A DNA stretch of 64,000 bases from Paenibacillus woosongensis (GCF_009725165.1 NZ_WNZW01000004.1:215450-279449), one strand, 5' to 3'; shown: positions 1 through 9,568, counted from the stretch's first letter. Numbers and translations: made by a program. The notes: generated by a model not told the origin, from the letters alone.

Positions 1-346
1 TATTGGCTGCTGCAGCAAGAATGCCGATCAGGGCGCCGATCGCTCCCCCGATAAAAATAAATACCAGCGGCAGGAAACACCAAACCTTAGCTACGACAGG
101 AAGCGGCTTAGCAACCTGAATGAGCGAGCCGTCAATTATGATATTGGGGACGTCCATTCCGAATAAGTCCTTTTTCCACACAGCCTCTACTTCCTGCCCG
201 TCATCCCGGCGCAGCATCATCGGCTGTCTCTTCTTGGCGGTAACCAGCTGGTTATTCACCATAAGCTTGGCATTGCCGCCAATGCCTGAAGTCACGACTT
301 CCAGGGTTTGATTGGCGAAGCCCGTGGGGGTAATACTGTAACGCAT
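1..346 (-). CDS. Partial hypothetical membrane protein (runs off the left edge)
   Basis: The reading frame begins with ATG at 346 on the minus strand, preceded by a strong AAGGAGG ribosome-binding site, and is still open at base 1, so only about 115 N-terminal residues are seen. It starts MRYSITPTGF. The first 85 or so residues are soluble and contain a basic patch (TAKKRQPMMLRRDD). They are followed by one strongly hydrophobic segment rich in Gly and Ala (FLPLVFIFIGGAIGALIG), which is likely membrane-spanning. I do not recognise the family. It is transcribed leftwards, away from the rest of the window, in the same direction as the nearby tRNA gene. Confidence 0.7.
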   Translation of the reverse strand, partial: MRYSITPTGFANQTLEVVTSGIGGNAKLMVNNQLVTAKKRQPMMLRRDDGQEVEAVWKKDLFGMDVPNIIIDGSLIQVAKPLPVVAKVWCFLPLVFIFIGGAIGALIGILAAAAN

Positions 347-483
347 AATTTTCCTCCTTCATCAAATGAAAAATACATCTTTATTTATATCGGAAGGAAT
401 GGGAAAATTTTCATAGTTATTGTATGGGGTAAATGAAAAATTTGCGGTATTTTAGCGGATTGTGTTGCAAAATATTTATTTTT

Positions 484-507
484 AAAACTCTCCTGATGGA
501 GAGTTTT
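484..507 (-). terminator. Second copy of the tRNA-Arg terminator hairpin
   Basis: A 9-10 bp perfect stem with loop TGAT lies here. Its 22-bp core (485-506) is identical to the hairpin directly downstream of the tRNA at 628-649. On the minus strand it is followed by TTTTAAA, a weaker T-run than the proximal copy has. Confidence 0.6.
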
Positions 508-510
508 GGC

Positions 511-625
511 TTGCGTCCAAGAAGGGATACTCGCGCTCCAGGCGCGAGACTCCGTTTGCCCTTCCGCTGCGCGTGGCGGTCTCACTCCGACGAACCCCCA
601 AGGGGTTCTCACCCCCTGGACGCAA
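511..625. repeat. Structured element with 9-bp terminal inverted repeats downstream of tRNA-Arg
   Basis: The outer arms TTGCGTCCA (511-519) and TGGACGCAA (617-625) are perfectly complementary. Inside are two further perfect hairpins: TCGCGC/GCGCGA (531-547) and GAACCCC/GGGGTTC (592-608). At its left end, bases 514-528 (CGTCC-A-AGAAGGGAT) differ by one base from the 3' end of the neighbouring tRNA gene, which occupies 656-670 in the same orientation. Small ORFs cross it on both strands but look fortuitous. It could be a degenerate tRNA-plus-terminator duplicate or a REP/MITE-like repeat. The sequence alone does not decide between these. Confidence 0.55.
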
Positions 626-649
626 AAAAACTCTCCTGATGGAGAGTTT
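624..649 (-). terminator. Rho-independent terminator of tRNA-Arg
   Basis: A 9-bp stem (628-636 with 641-649, loop 637-640) is followed on the minus strand by seven T residues (624-630). It starts only seven bases past the tRNA 3' end. Confidence 0.85.
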
Positions 650-655
650 ACTATA

Positions 656-729
<74 letters not shown>

Positions 730-766
730 ATAAAAAATAACAAAAGTAAAAACGCAAGCAAAAAAT

Positions 767-795
767 ATTTTAACACACCAAATGCTGCGAATCAA
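767..795 (-). promoter_or_regulatory. SigA-type promoter of tRNA-Arg
   Basis: On the minus strand a -35 box TTGATT (795-790) and a -10 box TAAAAT (772-767) are separated by 17 bp. The tRNA 5' end lies about 38 nt downstream of the -10 box. Confidence 0.6.
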
Positions 796-923
796 TAGGT
801 AAATCAATAAAAATATTCCTTCATTAATAGCATTCACAATCGGCTCATAAATAAAGTCTTGAATACAAGTATTTTTATCTCGAATACGTCTATGCTATAA
901 TCTCAATTAATTGCAAATACGGA

Positions 924-1850
924 ATGAAGGAGGTTGCGCATATCAGCAATTCTCGACCCGATGAAAAAGACAACATCGTTTTATTTCCCAAAACGTTGGA
1001 TTATTATCAAATCGAGCTGACGCGGATGCTGGAAACGGAACGATACCGGGAGGCCGCGGAGCTCTTGCAATTTTTGCTGCAATGCCAGGGGCAGGATCCC
1101 CGCCATTACGAAGAGTGGCAGGCTCTGCTTGATTGGCTGAACAGCGCTTTTCCAAGCTTTGAACAAGGCGAGATGCCCGAAGAGGACGATTATGCCGAAG
1201 AAGATATGGCCAGGCAGCATGCCGAAGCCAAGCTGGCGGAGGATCACCTATACGTCGAGAAGCTTCTTCATGCCGTAACTGAGAAGCCTTTATCGGAGCA
1301 GACCTTCCTTGCCCTGGAGCAGCTGGTGTACCTGGACAGGCCAGAAGTGGACGAGGTGCTGATCCGCTGGATTGAGGGCACGGAATTGCATCCGCTGCTG
1401 CAATTCCGCGTGTTTCAAACTTTGCAGCGCCGGGGCACGCAGGGAACGCTGATATTGAAGCGCGGCAGCGAGCCGGTTGAAATCGATATCGAAGCTGTTC
1501 CCTTGAAGCCGGAACAATTCCCGGCGCCGATACAAGCGGTATTGGAACGGGTAGGGAATGAGACGCAGGTGCATGATCCGACGCTGTTTTATTTTGCCCA
1601 GGAGCTGTGGTCGCAGTTTATAATGGCAATTTACGGGACGAAGAATTACTACTCGATCCTGAGCGAGGAGGATGCGGTTATCGATATTTGGGCGGCCGCT
1701 CTGCATCTTATGGTCTCGGACAGTCTTCCCGGCGGGAAAAGCGATGAGGAATTGAGGACGCTTTATGGTATAACAGATGATCTCCGGTTAAAGTTTGAGC
1801 AGGCCTGCCGTACGATGCGGCAGTTCGTGGCAGCGGGCGTGGGGGGGTAA
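924..1850 (+). CDS. TPR-like helical protein of the YsoA type, upstream of tig
   Basis: The 308-residue acidic, helix-rich protein has no signal peptide or membrane segment. Its N-terminal part (ETERYREAAELLQFLL) resembles a tetratricopeptide helix pair. Position immediately before tig matches B. subtilis ysoA, and that is the main reason for the comparison; biochemical function is unknown. Start choice is uncertain. ATG at 924 has no clear ribosome-binding site upstream, whereas a perfect AAGGAGG lies at 927-933, inside the frame. Eight bases after it is an in-frame ATC (942), so a rare non-ATG start there cannot be excluded. A TATAAT (896-901) upstream lacks a good -35 box. Confidence 0.6.
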   Translation: MKEVAHISNSRPDEKDNIVLFPKTLDYYQIELTRMLETERYREAAELLQFLLQCQGQDPRHYEEWQALLDWLNSAFPSFEQGEMPEEDDYAEEDMARQHAEAKLAEDHLYVEKLLHAVTEKPLSEQTFLALEQLVYLDRPEVDEVLIRWIEGTELHPLLQFRVFQTLQRRGTQGTLILKRGSEPVEIDIEAVPLKPEQFPAPIQAVLERVGNETQVHDPTLFYFAQELWSQFIMAIYGTKNYYSILSEEDAVIDIWAAALHLMVSDSLPGGKSDEELRTLYGITDDLRLKFEQACRTMRQFVAAGVGG

Positions 1851-1899
1851 TCGAGACACGGGGTAGCCGGTGGTCTCCAAGAACCCTCTCGTTCTGCTC

Positions 1900-1928
1900 T
1901 TGTAAAAACATGTATTGTTGTTTATAAT
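1900..1928 (+). promoter_or_regulatory. SigA-type promoter of tig
   Basis: TTGTAA (1900-1905) and TATAAT (1923-1928) are separated by 17 bp, about 120 nt upstream of the tig start. The resulting leader shows no obvious riboswitch motif. Confidence 0.6.
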
Positions 1929-2051
1929 ATAGTGGTTATTCTGAACGTGGAATAGAGACAGCTATACTGGAACCACGGTAGCTGCTTTATCGCGATTCGG
2001 TTTCAGTATTTCAATATAGTAATATGTGAAATTTGGAGGGGAAGGCATAAA

Positions 2052-3395
2052 ATGAAAGCAACTTGGGAAAAAATAGAGAAGAACCTCGGTGTTCTTGAGG
2101 TTGAAGTTGAAGCAGAACGTGTAGCTGCTGCACTAGATAAAGCGTTTCAAAAAGTGGTAAAGAAAGCAAACGTACCTGGATTCCGCAAAGGTAAAGTACC
2201 ACGGCCGATCTTTGAAGCGCGTTTCGGCGTTGAATCCCTTTATCAAGACGCGATCGATATCTTGCTTCCTGAAGTGTACACTGAAGCGGTTGAACAAACG
2301 GATATTTTCCCGGTGGACCGTCCTGAAGTGGACGTAGAGCAATTTGCTAAAGGACAACCATTTAAGTTCAAAGCGAAAGTAACTGTTAAACCGGAAGTTA
2401 CGCTTGGCAACTATAAAGGCCTCGAAGTGCCTGTAGAGCCGGTGGAAGTAACTGAAGAAGAAATCAACCAAGAGCTTGAGCGTTTGCAGCAGCGTCATGC
2501 TGAACTCGTTGTTATCGATGAAGAAGCAGCCCAAAACGGCGACACTGTTGTCATCGACTTCGATGGTTCCGTAGACGGCGTTCCGTTTGAAGGCGGCAAG
2601 GCTGAGCGTTATTCGCTGGAGCTTGGCAGCGGCACATTTATTCCAGGTTTCGAAGAGCAAGTTGTCGGCCTGGCCACGGGAGATTTCAAAGATGTAACCG
2701 TGACTTTCCCTGAGACATACCATGCCGAGGATCTGGCTGGCAAGGAAGCCGTTTTTAAAGTAAAAGTACACGAAATTAAACGTAAACAACTGCCTGAGCT
2801 GGATGACGAATTCGCGAAAGATGTCAGCGAGTTCGATACGCTTGCTGAATATAAGGAAGATCTGAAGAAAGAGCTTCATTCCCGCAAAGAGAAAGACAGC
2901 AAAGCAGCGCGCGAAGGAATCGTCGTTGAGAAAGCCAGCGAGAATGCTGAAGTTGAAATTCCTCAGTCGATGGTTCAAAGTGAAGTTCAAAACATGGTGC
3001 GCGATTTCGACAACCGTCTGCGCTCCCAAGGCATGAACTTGGAAATGTTCCTGAGCTTCTCCGGCCAAAGCATCGAAGATCTGCAGGAGCAAATGAAAGC
3101 TGATGCCGAGAAACGCGTTCGCAACAACCTCGTTCTGGAGCAAATCGCGAAGGAAGAAAATATCGTAGCTACCGAAGAAGAAGTCAATAAAGAGCTTAAC
3201 GATATGGCTGAAGCGTACAAGCGTACTCCAGAGGAGATCCGCAGCATTCTTGCGGCTAACGGTTCGCTGGGCACATTGAATGAGGATGTAGCTCTTCGGA
3301 AAACGATCGAATTCTTGCTGGAGAACAGCAAAGAGGTTCCAGCCGAGAAGAAAGAAGAAGCTAAAGAAGAATCCACAGAAGCAGCAGCTGAATAA
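2052..3395 (+). CDS. tig: Trigger factor, ribosome-associated peptidyl-prolyl isomerase chaperone
   Basis: The 447-residue product holds nascent chains at the ribosome exit tunnel. The N-terminal ribosome-binding domain carries the family signature PGFRKGKVPR (about residues 42-51). An FKBP-type PPIase domain follows (about 150-245, NGDTVVIDFDG... FIPGFEEQVVG), and then the long helical C-terminal chaperone domain. The tail is Glu/Lys-rich and low complexity. GGAGGGGAAGG precedes the ATG. It has its own promoter and a good terminator, so it is probably monocistronic. Length and domain order are normal for Bacillota. Confidence 0.97.
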   Translation: MKATWEKIEKNLGVLEVEVEAERVAAALDKAFQKVVKKANVPGFRKGKVPRPIFEARFGVESLYQDAIDILLPEVYTEAVEQTDIFPVDRPEVDVEQFAKGQPFKFKAKVTVKPEVTLGNYKGLEVPVEPVEVTEEEINQELERLQQRHAELVVIDEEAAQNGDTVVIDFDGSVDGVPFEGGKAERYSLELGSGTFIPGFEEQVVGLATGDFKDVTVTFPETYHAEDLAGKEAVFKVKVHEIKRKQLPELDDEFAKDVSEFDTLAEYKEDLKKELHSRKEKDSKAAREGIVVEKASENAEVEIPQSMVQSEVQNMVRDFDNRLRSQGMNLEMFLSFSGQSIEDLQEQMKADAEKRVRNNLVLEQIAKEENIVATEEEVNKELNDMAEAYKRTPEEIRSILAANGSLGTLNEDVALRKTIEFLLENSKEVPAEKKEEAKEESTEAAAE

Positions 3396-3455
3396 TAAGC
3401 CGGGAGCTTAACCTGCTTTAAGCCGCTGAATCTCCGGATAGAACATTGGACAATG

Positions 3456-3491
3456 TTAAGGCACGTATATAAGATGCGTGCCTTAATTTTT
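3456..3491 (+). terminator. tig terminator
   Basis: A perfect 10-bp stem TTAAGGCACG/CGTGCCTTAA (3456-3465 with 3477-3486) is followed by TTTTT. Confidence 0.85.
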
Positions 3492-3523
3492 AACCTTTTT
3501 GAAATACATATATTGGAATTACC

Positions 3524-3551
3524 TTGCTGGACAAGTCTTTGGTTATATAAT
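3524..3551 (+). promoter_or_regulatory. Probable SigA promoter of clpP
   Basis: TTGCTG (3524-3529) and TATAAT (3546-3551) are 16 bp apart, giving a leader of about 105 nt. I looked for the tandem GGTCAAA heptads of a CtsR operator and saw none in 3490-3660. Confidence 0.5.
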
Positions 3552-3660
3552 ACGTTCAGAAAGTCATACACTGTATCGAATGAAAAATGACATGCGCCTT
3601 TGAACGTGATAGAATATTTCTGTAAGCGTAAGAATTTGAAAAGGAAAAGAGGTTGGTCGC

Positions 3661-4251
3661 ATGAGTCTGGTACCTATGGTCGTAGAACAAACAAGCCGGG
3701 GAGAACGGTCTTACGATATTTACTCGAGACTTTTAAAGGATCGAATTATTTTTCTCAGCAACGCGATTGACGATGATGTTGCCAATCTCGTAATAGCCCA
3801 GCTGTTGTTCTTGGCAGCGGAAGATCCTGAGAAGGATATCCATCTGTACATCAATTCCCCTGGTGGTTCGGTTACAGCCGGGATGGGTATATATGATACG
3901 ATGCAATATATCAAACCAGATGTTTCTACAATTTGCGTAGGAATGGCTGCCAGCATGGGTTCGCTCCTGCTTACAGCGGGTGCCCCGGGCAAACGATTTG
4001 CACTTCCGAACAGTGAAGTGATGATTCACCAGCCGCTTGGCGGAGTACGCGGTCAAGCCGCGGATATCAAAATCCATGCTGAATGGATCATCAAGACAAG
4101 AGAGAAGCTGAATCAGATCTATGTGGATCGGACGGGTCAACCCCTTGAAAAAATCGAACGCGATACAGACCGCGACTTCTTCATGAGCGCGGAAGAGGCT
4201 ATGGCCTATGGAATCATCGACCAGGTCATTAGTAAGCCGATTAAACCATAA
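3661..4251 (+). CDS. clpP: ATP-dependent Clp protease proteolytic subunit
   Basis: The 196-residue serine peptidase assembles into the tetradecameric chamber that degrades substrates fed by ClpX or other Clp ATPases. Catalytic Ser98 sits in GMAASMGS and His123 in MIHQP. The oxyanion-loop motif SPGGSV and the N-terminal axial-loop region are present, and length is typical. It lies 12 bp before clpX, so the two are probably co-transcribed. In B. subtilis clpP is not next to clpX, so this arrangement resembles the tig-clpP-clpX order of proteobacteria. Confidence 0.98.
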   Translation: MSLVPMVVEQTSRGERSYDIYSRLLKDRIIFLSNAIDDDVANLVIAQLLFLAAEDPEKDIHLYINSPGGSVTAGMGIYDTMQYIKPDVSTICVGMAASMGSLLLTAGAPGKRFALPNSEVMIHQPLGGVRGQAADIKIHAEWIIKTREKLNQIYVDRTGQPLEKIERDTDRDFFMSAEEAMAYGIIDQVISKPIKP

Positions 4252-4263
4252 AGGGGTGTTTAC

Positions 4264-5520
4264 ATGTTTAAGTTCAACGATGAAAAGGGACAATTAAAAT
4301 GCTCGTTCTGCGGCAAATCGCAGGAACAGGTCCGCAAGCTTGTTGCCGGACCGGGCGTTTATATATGTGATGAGTGCATCGAATTGTGCACGGAGATTGT
4401 AGAAGAGGAACTCGGACATGAAGAGGAACTCGATCTGAAGGAAATTCCGAAGCCGAAGGAAATTCGCGACATCCTGGATCAGTATGTTATTGGCCAGGAG
4501 CAGGCGAAGAAATCGCTGTCCGTTGCGGTGTATAACCACTACAAGCGCGTTAATATTCAAGGCAAAGTTGACGACGTCGAATTGCAGAAGAGCAATATTT
4601 TGCTGCTCGGTCCTACGGGTTCCGGTAAAACATTGCTTGCGCAGACGATGGCGAGAATTTTGAACGTGCCGTTTGCGATTGCGGATGCGACTTCCCTAAC
4701 AGAAGCAGGGTATGTCGGTGAAGACGTCGAGAATATTTTACTGAAGCTGATCCAGGCTGCGGATTATGACGTGGAGAAAGCGGAACGCGGCATCATTTAC
4801 ATCGATGAAATCGATAAAGTGGCCCGCAAATCCGAGAATCCATCCATTACCCGCGACGTATCGGGTGAAGGCGTACAGCAGGCCCTCCTCAAAATCCTGG
4901 AAGGCACTGTAGCGTCTGTGCCTCCGCAAGGCGGACGCAAGCATCCACATCAGGAATTTATCCAAATCGATACGACGAATATTTTGTTTATTTGCGGCGG
5001 TGCGTTTGACGGCCTGGAGCAAATCATCAAACGTCGGATCGGCAAGAAAGTGATCGGCTTTAACGCGGTGAGCGAAGGACAGAAGGACCTTAAACCGGGT
5101 GAATATCTTTCCATGGTGCTTCCAGAGGACTTGCTTAAGTTCGGTCTCATCCCTGAGTTCGTCGGCCGTCTGCCGGTGATTTCGACGCTGGAGCCGCTTG
5201 ACGAGAAGACGCTTGTACGTATTCTGTCCGAGCCGAAGAATGCTCTGGTGAAGCAGTATCAGAAGCTGCTTGAGCTTGACAACGTGAACCTGACTTTCGA
5301 AACAAAGGCGCTTGAAGCGATCGCCCAGGAGGCGATTAAGCGGAACACGGGCGCGCGCGGACTCCGTGCGATCATCGAAGGCATCATGCTGGATCTGATG
5401 TATGAAGTGCCTTCGCGCGAGGACATTACGGACTGCGTCATTACGGAGAAAGTCGTTCAAGACAAGACGGTGCCCGAGCTAGAGCCTAAGAAGAACAAGA
5501 AGCAAGAAGAGAGCGCATAA
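4264..5520 (+). CDS. clpX: ClpX, AAA+ unfoldase of the ClpXP protease
   Basis: The 418-residue product recognises, unfolds and threads substrates into ClpP. The N-terminal zinc-binding domain has CSFCGKS and CDECIELC (about residues 13-39). The AAA+ module carries Walker A GPTGSGKT (about 117-124), Walker [10 protein letters not shown], the pore loop GYVGEDVE and sensor-2 GARGLR. The ClpP-binding loop tripeptide IGF (KKVIGFN) is visible. Start ATG follows AAAGGGGTG. The C-terminus is a short Lys/Glu-rich tail. It forms a pair with clpP, and ispG follows after 120 bp. Confidence 0.98.
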   Translation: MFKFNDEKGQLKCSFCGKSQEQVRKLVAGPGVYICDECIELCTEIVEEELGHEEELDLKEIPKPKEIRDILDQYVIGQEQAKKSLSVAVYNHYKRVNIQGKVDDVELQKSNILLLGPTGSGKTLLAQTMARILNVPFAIADATSLTEAGYVGEDVENILLKLIQAADYDVEKAERGIIYIDEIDKVARKSENPSITRDVSGEGVQQALLKILEGTVASVPPQGGRKHPHQEFIQIDTTNILFICGGAFDGLEQIIKRRIGKKVIGFNAVSEGQKDLKPGEYLSMVLPEDLLKFGLIPEFVGRLPVISTLEPLDEKTLVRILSEPKNALVKQYQKLLELDNVNLTFETKALEAIAQEAIKRNTGARGLRAIIEGIMLDLMYEVPSREDITDCVITEKVVQDKTVPELEPKKNKKQEESA

Positions 5521-5564
5521 GGCTTAACGGCCGAATACGCCACAAAATAGATGTCGGGTTCTCC

Positions 5565-5622
5565 ACCTTTGCAACGGCGCGTGGTAAGTGACGTGCTTGC
5601 TTGCAGGGGTGGAGCTTTGACG
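5565..5622 (+). promoter_or_regulatory. Imperfect inverted repeat in the ispG leader
   Basis: CTCCACCTTTGCAA and TTGCAGGGGTGGAG form a 14-bp stem with two mismatches, enclosing about 26 nt, and end roughly 20 nt before the preferred ispG start. There is no T-run after it, so it is not a classical terminator. It might affect ispG translation or be a repeat remnant. Confidence 0.35.
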
Positions 5623-5640
5623 TTATGGGAGAGACCTGAA

Positions 5641-6765
5641 ATGACATTCTTGAGACAAGATACCCGGCCGGTCAAAGTCGGCAATCTGACGATCGGCGGC
5701 AGTAACGAAGTAATCATTCAGAGCATGTGTACGACCAAGACGGCAGATGTCGCCGCTACGGTGGCGGAAATTCACCGGCTGGAGGAAGCAGGCTGCCAAT
5801 TGGTTCGCGTGACCGTGAATAATGAAGAGGCTGCAGCGGCGATCAAGGAAATCAAGAAGCAGATTCATATACCGCTTGTGGCAGATATTCATTTCAATTA
5901 TAAGCTGGCCTTGCTCGCGATTGAGAATGGCATCGACAAGGTGCGCATCAATCCGGGGAACATCGGCCGCCGGGAAAAAGTTGAAGCCGTCGTTAAAGCC
6001 TGCAAGGAGAAAGGCATTCCGATCCGTATCGGAGTCAATGCAGGTTCTCTTGAAAACCATCTGCTCGAAAAATACGGCTATCCTACGCCTGAGGCGATGG
6101 TGGAGAGCGCATTGTTCCATATTGGGATTTTGGAGGAACTGGATTTCCACGATATTATCGTGTCGCTCAAAGCATCCGATGTTCCGATGGCTATTGCCGC
6201 GTACTCTAAAGCGGCGGAGGTCATTCCGTATCCGCTGCATCTTGGCATTACCGAAGCCGGTACGCTGTTCTCGGGAACCGTCAAAAGTGCGGCAGGCATC
6301 GGGGCACTGCTTTCCATGGGTATTGGCTCCACGCTGCGGATTTCATTAAGCGCCGATCCGGTGGAGGAAGTCAAGGTTGCTCGTGAGCTGCTCAAGACCT
6401 TCGGGTTAATTTCGAACGCAGCCACATTGGTGTCCTGTCCGACATGCGGCCGCTTGGACATTGATTTGTTTGCGATCGCAAATGAAGTGGAAGAATATAT
6501 CGCCAATCTGAAAGTGCCGATCAAGGTTTCCGTGCTTGGCTGCGCCGTTAACGGGCCGGGTGAAGCCCGCGAAGCTGACATCGGCATCGCCGGAGCTCGC
6601 GGTGAAGGCTTGTTGTTCCGTTACGGAGAAATGATCCGCAAGGTGCCGGAGGCCGAATTAGTATCGGAATTAAAGAAAGAAATCGACCACATCGTCGAGG
6701 TCTATGAAGCAACCGGGGAAATCCCGGGGCGCAAAGAGCACCGGGCCGCCAGTGCTCAAGCATAA
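5641..6765 (+). CDS. ispG: 4-hydroxy-3-methylbut-2-en-1-yl diphosphate synthase, MEP pathway
   Basis: This iron-sulfur enzyme of the non-mevalonate isoprenoid pathway converts MEcPP to HMBPP. The preferred start is the ATG at 5641 ([10 protein letters not shown]), giving 374 residues as usual for the family and preceded by GGGAGAGACC. An in-frame ATG at 5551 would add 30 residues with no family resemblance. The TIM-barrel half contains VRINPGNIG, and the C-terminal [4Fe-4S] domain carries SCPTCGR and the third cysteine in [11 protein letters not shown]. It sits between clpX and lonB, an unusual place compared with B. subtilis. Confidence 0.95.
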   Translation: MTFLRQDTRPVKVGNLTIGGSNEVIIQSMCTTKTADVAATVAEIHRLEEAGCQLVRVTVNNEEAAAAIKEIKKQIHIPLVADIHFNYKLALLAIENGIDKVRINPGNIGRREKVEAVVKACKEKGIPIRIGVNAGSLENHLLEKYGYPTPEAMVESALFHIGILEELDFHDIIVSLKASDVPMAIAAYSKAAEVIPYPLHLGITEAGTLFSGTVKSAAGIGALLSMGIGSTLRISLSADPVEEVKVARELLKTFGLISNAATLVSCPTCGRLDIDLFAIANEVEEYIANLKVPIKVSVLGCAVNGPGEAREADIGIAGARGEGLLFRYGEMIRKVPEAELVSELKKEIDHIVEVYEATGEIPGRKEHRAASAQA

Positions 6766-6858
6766 GCGATGAGCATGAAGCACGCTTAGCATAAGGATTA
6801 CATGACGTAAGCAGCGGTTTAAACGCAGGTAGTCGACTGTGTGAACCGTGAAATAATG

Positions 6859-6900
6859 AAACCGCAAGCTGTACGCAAGTGCAGTTTGCGGTTTTTGTTT
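6859..6900 (+). terminator. ispG terminator
   Basis: AAACCGCAAG pairs with TTTGCGGTTT. The stem continues inwards as CTGTAC/GTGCAG closed by a GCAA tetraloop, and it ends in a T-rich tail. Confidence 0.85.
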
Positions 6901-7670
6901 ATTAATTTTTGGGCGAATTAACAGTTGTGCCGGTTGGTGTCAGGATTGCGATAGCTCGCGAATGCATGAATGGGTACAGTTGAGGTGCTATGCCAGTCGA
7001 TTGACGAAGCTTGACGAGTTAGAGATTCATTCTCAGCTGATATGCTATACGTCTGTTGGTGTGCTATATCGTAATTGGTGGGCTTATCGTTTGTTGTAAC
7101 CAGTATTGTTTGTTAGCAGCCAATATTCTTTGCTGGTATACTACATCGTTTGTTAGTGTGCTTATCCTTTTTTTGGCGCCCTGCATAGTGTGGTTTGAGT
7201 CCCCCAGGTGACACAAAATCCCTGAGTTAACTTGCTTTTTATAGCCGATTGGAATACTAAATGCATTTTATACAACTAGTTCCCCTCATTTTATAGAAGT
7301 TACCTGTAATAAATGTAAATCATGCAGTTAGTTTGCCTGAATTGGACTGAAATGCCGTAATAGCCCTAAAATAAATGCAGGTTCTGCAGTTAGTTGTCTT
7401 CGACCTAGTTAAAACTGTTGAACTAACTGCAGGAAATACATTTGTTACCTTTACCGCAACCTTTACTGTTACCTCTACAATTAACCAAATGACCTTTCTA
7501 TAATATCTCCACGATCCGCATTCAGTCTTCTTTTACTCATATTTCCTGTGGCTAATAATCTGAGTTCTAAAGGAAATAACGTCAATCGACGGTTTTCTTA
7601 ATGACATTTTAGCTTTTATTTGCGTTTTATGATGAGTGAATAGGGCAATACTACCATGTATCAGTAAAAG
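6901..7670. other. AT-rich intergenic region without a gene, containing short repeats
   Basis: No frame here has a plausible start and ribosome-binding site. It contains repeated words: GTTTGTTAG-like strings around 7080-7170, TGCAGTTAGTT at 7323-7333 and again within 7384-7395, and an exact 12-bp inverted copy AACTAACTGCAG at 7421-7432. The 7384-7432 arms would form a hairpin with a 25-nt loop. No obvious promoter for lonB was found. Confidence 0.5.
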
Positions 7671-7688
7671 TGTGGGAGGCTCTGTATA

Positions 7689-9398
7689 ATGGAACTGAAT
7701 GTAATTTTGATGTCTGTTCAAATGTTTTTCGCCGTGGTGATTGGCCTTTATTTCTGGAATCAGCTTCGCAGCCAGAGGGGGAACCGGACTGCGGTGGACA
7801 AGGAGTCGCGCAAGGAAATGGAGAAGCTGCGCAAACTGCGGGCGGTATCGCTGACGAAGCCGCTTGCCGAGCGTACGCGCCCGGCGACTATGAATGACAT
7901 CGTTGGCCAGAAGGATGGGCTTCGGGCTTTGAAGGCTGCATTATGCAGCGCCAATCCCCAGCATGTCATTATTTATGGCCCGCCAGGCGTCGGCAAGACG
8001 GCTGCGGCCAGAGTGGTGATGGAGGAAGCGAAGAAAAACCCGATATCGCCCTTTAAGTCAGACGCCAAGTTTATTGAAATGGATGCGACGATTGCCAGAT
8101 TCGATGAAAGGGGCATTGCCGACCCCCTCATCGGGTCGGTTCATGATCCGATTTACCAAGGTGCTGGCGCCATGGGGGTGGCGGGAATTCCGCAGCCGAA
8201 GCCGGGAGCGGTGACGAAGGCGCACGGCGGCATTCTTTTTATCGATGAAATTGGTGAGCTTCACTCCATTCAAATGAATAAAATGTTAAAGGTGCTGGAA
8301 GACCGCAAGGTCTATCTGGAAAGCGCCTATTACAATTCCGAGGATTCGGGGACTCCAGCGTATATCCATGACATTTTTCAAAATGGATTGCCAGCCGACT
8401 TCCGCTTGGTTGGGGCAACGACACGTTCTGCGCATGAAATCCCTCCAGCCCTTCGTTCACGCTGCATGGAAATTTATTTTCGCCCGCTGCTGCCGGACGA
8501 GATAGCCCAAATCGCCGAGGATGCGGTGAAAAGAATCGGCTTTCAGCCCTGCCCCGAGGCGATCGAGGTCATCAAGAAATTCGCGACGAACGGTCGGGAA
8601 GCGGTGAACATGGTTCAGCTTGCCGCCGGGCTGGCTCTAACCGAGCAGCGCGATCATTTGCTCGCATCGGATTTGGAATGGGTGGCCACGAGCAGCCAAC
8701 TGGCGCCGCGTCCTGATCGCAAAATCAATGAACAATCGGAAATCGGCGTTGTCAACGGTCTTGCGGTATACGGTCCTAACATGGGCACGCTGCTGGAAAT
8801 TGAAGCGACGGCTGTCCCCGCCCAGAAAGGGAAAGGCGTATACACGATCACCGGCGTAGTCGATGAGGAAGAAATCGGCGGCGGCAACCGAACGCTGCGG
8901 CGCAAGAGCATGGCGAAAGGCTCGGTGGAAAATGTACTGACCGTGCTGAAGAGCATCGGCCTTCATCCGGCGAATTATGACCTGCATATCAATTTTCCCG
9001 GGGGAACGCCGATCGATGGCCCTTCCGCAGGGCTCGCGATCGCAACGGCGATTGCTTCCGCAATCAAGCGGGTGCCTGTGGACAACCGGATCGCAATGAC
9101 TGGGGAACTAGGAATTCACGGAAAAGTGAAGCCCGTGGGCGGAGTCGTCGCCAAGGTTGAGGCGGCTTTTCAGGCAGGGGCGACAACCGTGCTTATCCCA
9201 AAGGATAATTGGCAGACGCTGTTTGAAGGCTTGCAGGGACTCAAAGTGATCCCGGTGGAATCGGTATCCGAGGTGTTCCGCCATGTGTTTGGCCCTGAAG
9301 CCGAGAAGAACTTCGACCTGTCCTTGGGAAGCGACTCTTTCGTACCGGCTCCGGCCCCGTTTTTGCATGCCGAGTCTCCGCAGAGCGGAACACTGTAA
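7689..9398 (+). CDS. lonB: ATP-dependent protease LonB, membrane-anchored
   Basis: The 569-residue Lon-family protease starts with a short hydrophobic anchor (about residues 5-24, VILMSVQMFFAVVIGLYF) as in B. subtilis LonB. The AAA+ module has Walker A GPPGVGKT and Walker B ILFIDEIGEL. The C-terminal Lon peptidase domain has the catalytic serine in DGPSAGLA and the lysine in GKVKPVGGV. GGAGG precedes the ATG. In Bacillus, LonB acts in the forespore under sigma-F control. I could not confirm a sigma-F promoter here. It lies just upstream of lonA, which is the conserved arrangement. Confidence 0.95.
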   Translation: MELNVILMSVQMFFAVVIGLYFWNQLRSQRGNRTAVDKESRKEMEKLRKLRAVSLTKPLAERTRPATMNDIVGQKDGLRALKAALCSANPQHVIIYGPPGVGKTAAARVVMEEAKKNPISPFKSDAKFIEMDATIARFDERGIADPLIGSVHDPIYQGAGAMGVAGIPQPKPGAVTKAHGGILFIDEIGELHSIQMNKMLKVLEDRKVYLESAYYNSEDSGTPAYIHDIFQNGLPADFRLVGATTRSAHEIPPALRSRCMEIYFRPLLPDEIAQIAEDAVKRIGFQPCPEAIEVIKKFATNGREAVNMVQLAAGLALTEQRDHLLASDLEWVATSSQLAPRPDRKINEQSEIGVVNGLAVYGPNMGTLLEIEATAVPAQKGKGVYTITGVVDEEEIGGGNRTLRRKSMAKGSVENVLTVLKSIGLHPANYDLHINFPGGTPIDGPSAGLAIATAIASAIKRVPVDNRIAMTGELGIHGKVKPVGGVVAKVEAAFQAGATTVLIPKDNWQTLFEGLQGLKVIPVESVSEVFRHVFGPEAEKNFDLSLGSDSFVPAPAPFLHAESPQSGTL

Positions 9399-9430
9399 GG
9401 CTGTACAAATGGAATCTGAAGGGATTTGAC

Positions 9431-9462
9431 GAAGCAATCCCCCAGGGAAGCAATCCCCCAGG
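9431..9462 (+). repeat. Two tandem copies of a 16-bp unit between lonB and lonA
   Basis: GAAGCAATCCCCCAGG occurs at 9431-9446 and again, exactly, at 9447-9462. It lies about 100 nt before the lonA start. Confidence 0.7.
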
Positions 9463-9568
9463 GCAATGGGGCGGCTGCATGGAGCAGTCGCTCTTCGTTG
9501 GTGTTTTCAAGAAACATTTGCTAAAATAGGACTAATATCTTACGAGAACGTTTGGAGGTGCGAAAGCG

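Noticed and set aside
433..639. Small open frames on both strands across the tRNA-linked element
   Set aside because: They are produced by the palindromic element and terminators, and have no ribosome-binding site.
2133..3143. Long antisense open frame (336 codons) opposite tig
   Set aside because: It is a shadow of the tig coding frame with no family resemblance or ribosome-binding site.
3490..3660. CtsR operator upstream of clpP
   Set aside because: Tandem GGTCAAA heptads expected for CtsR were not found.
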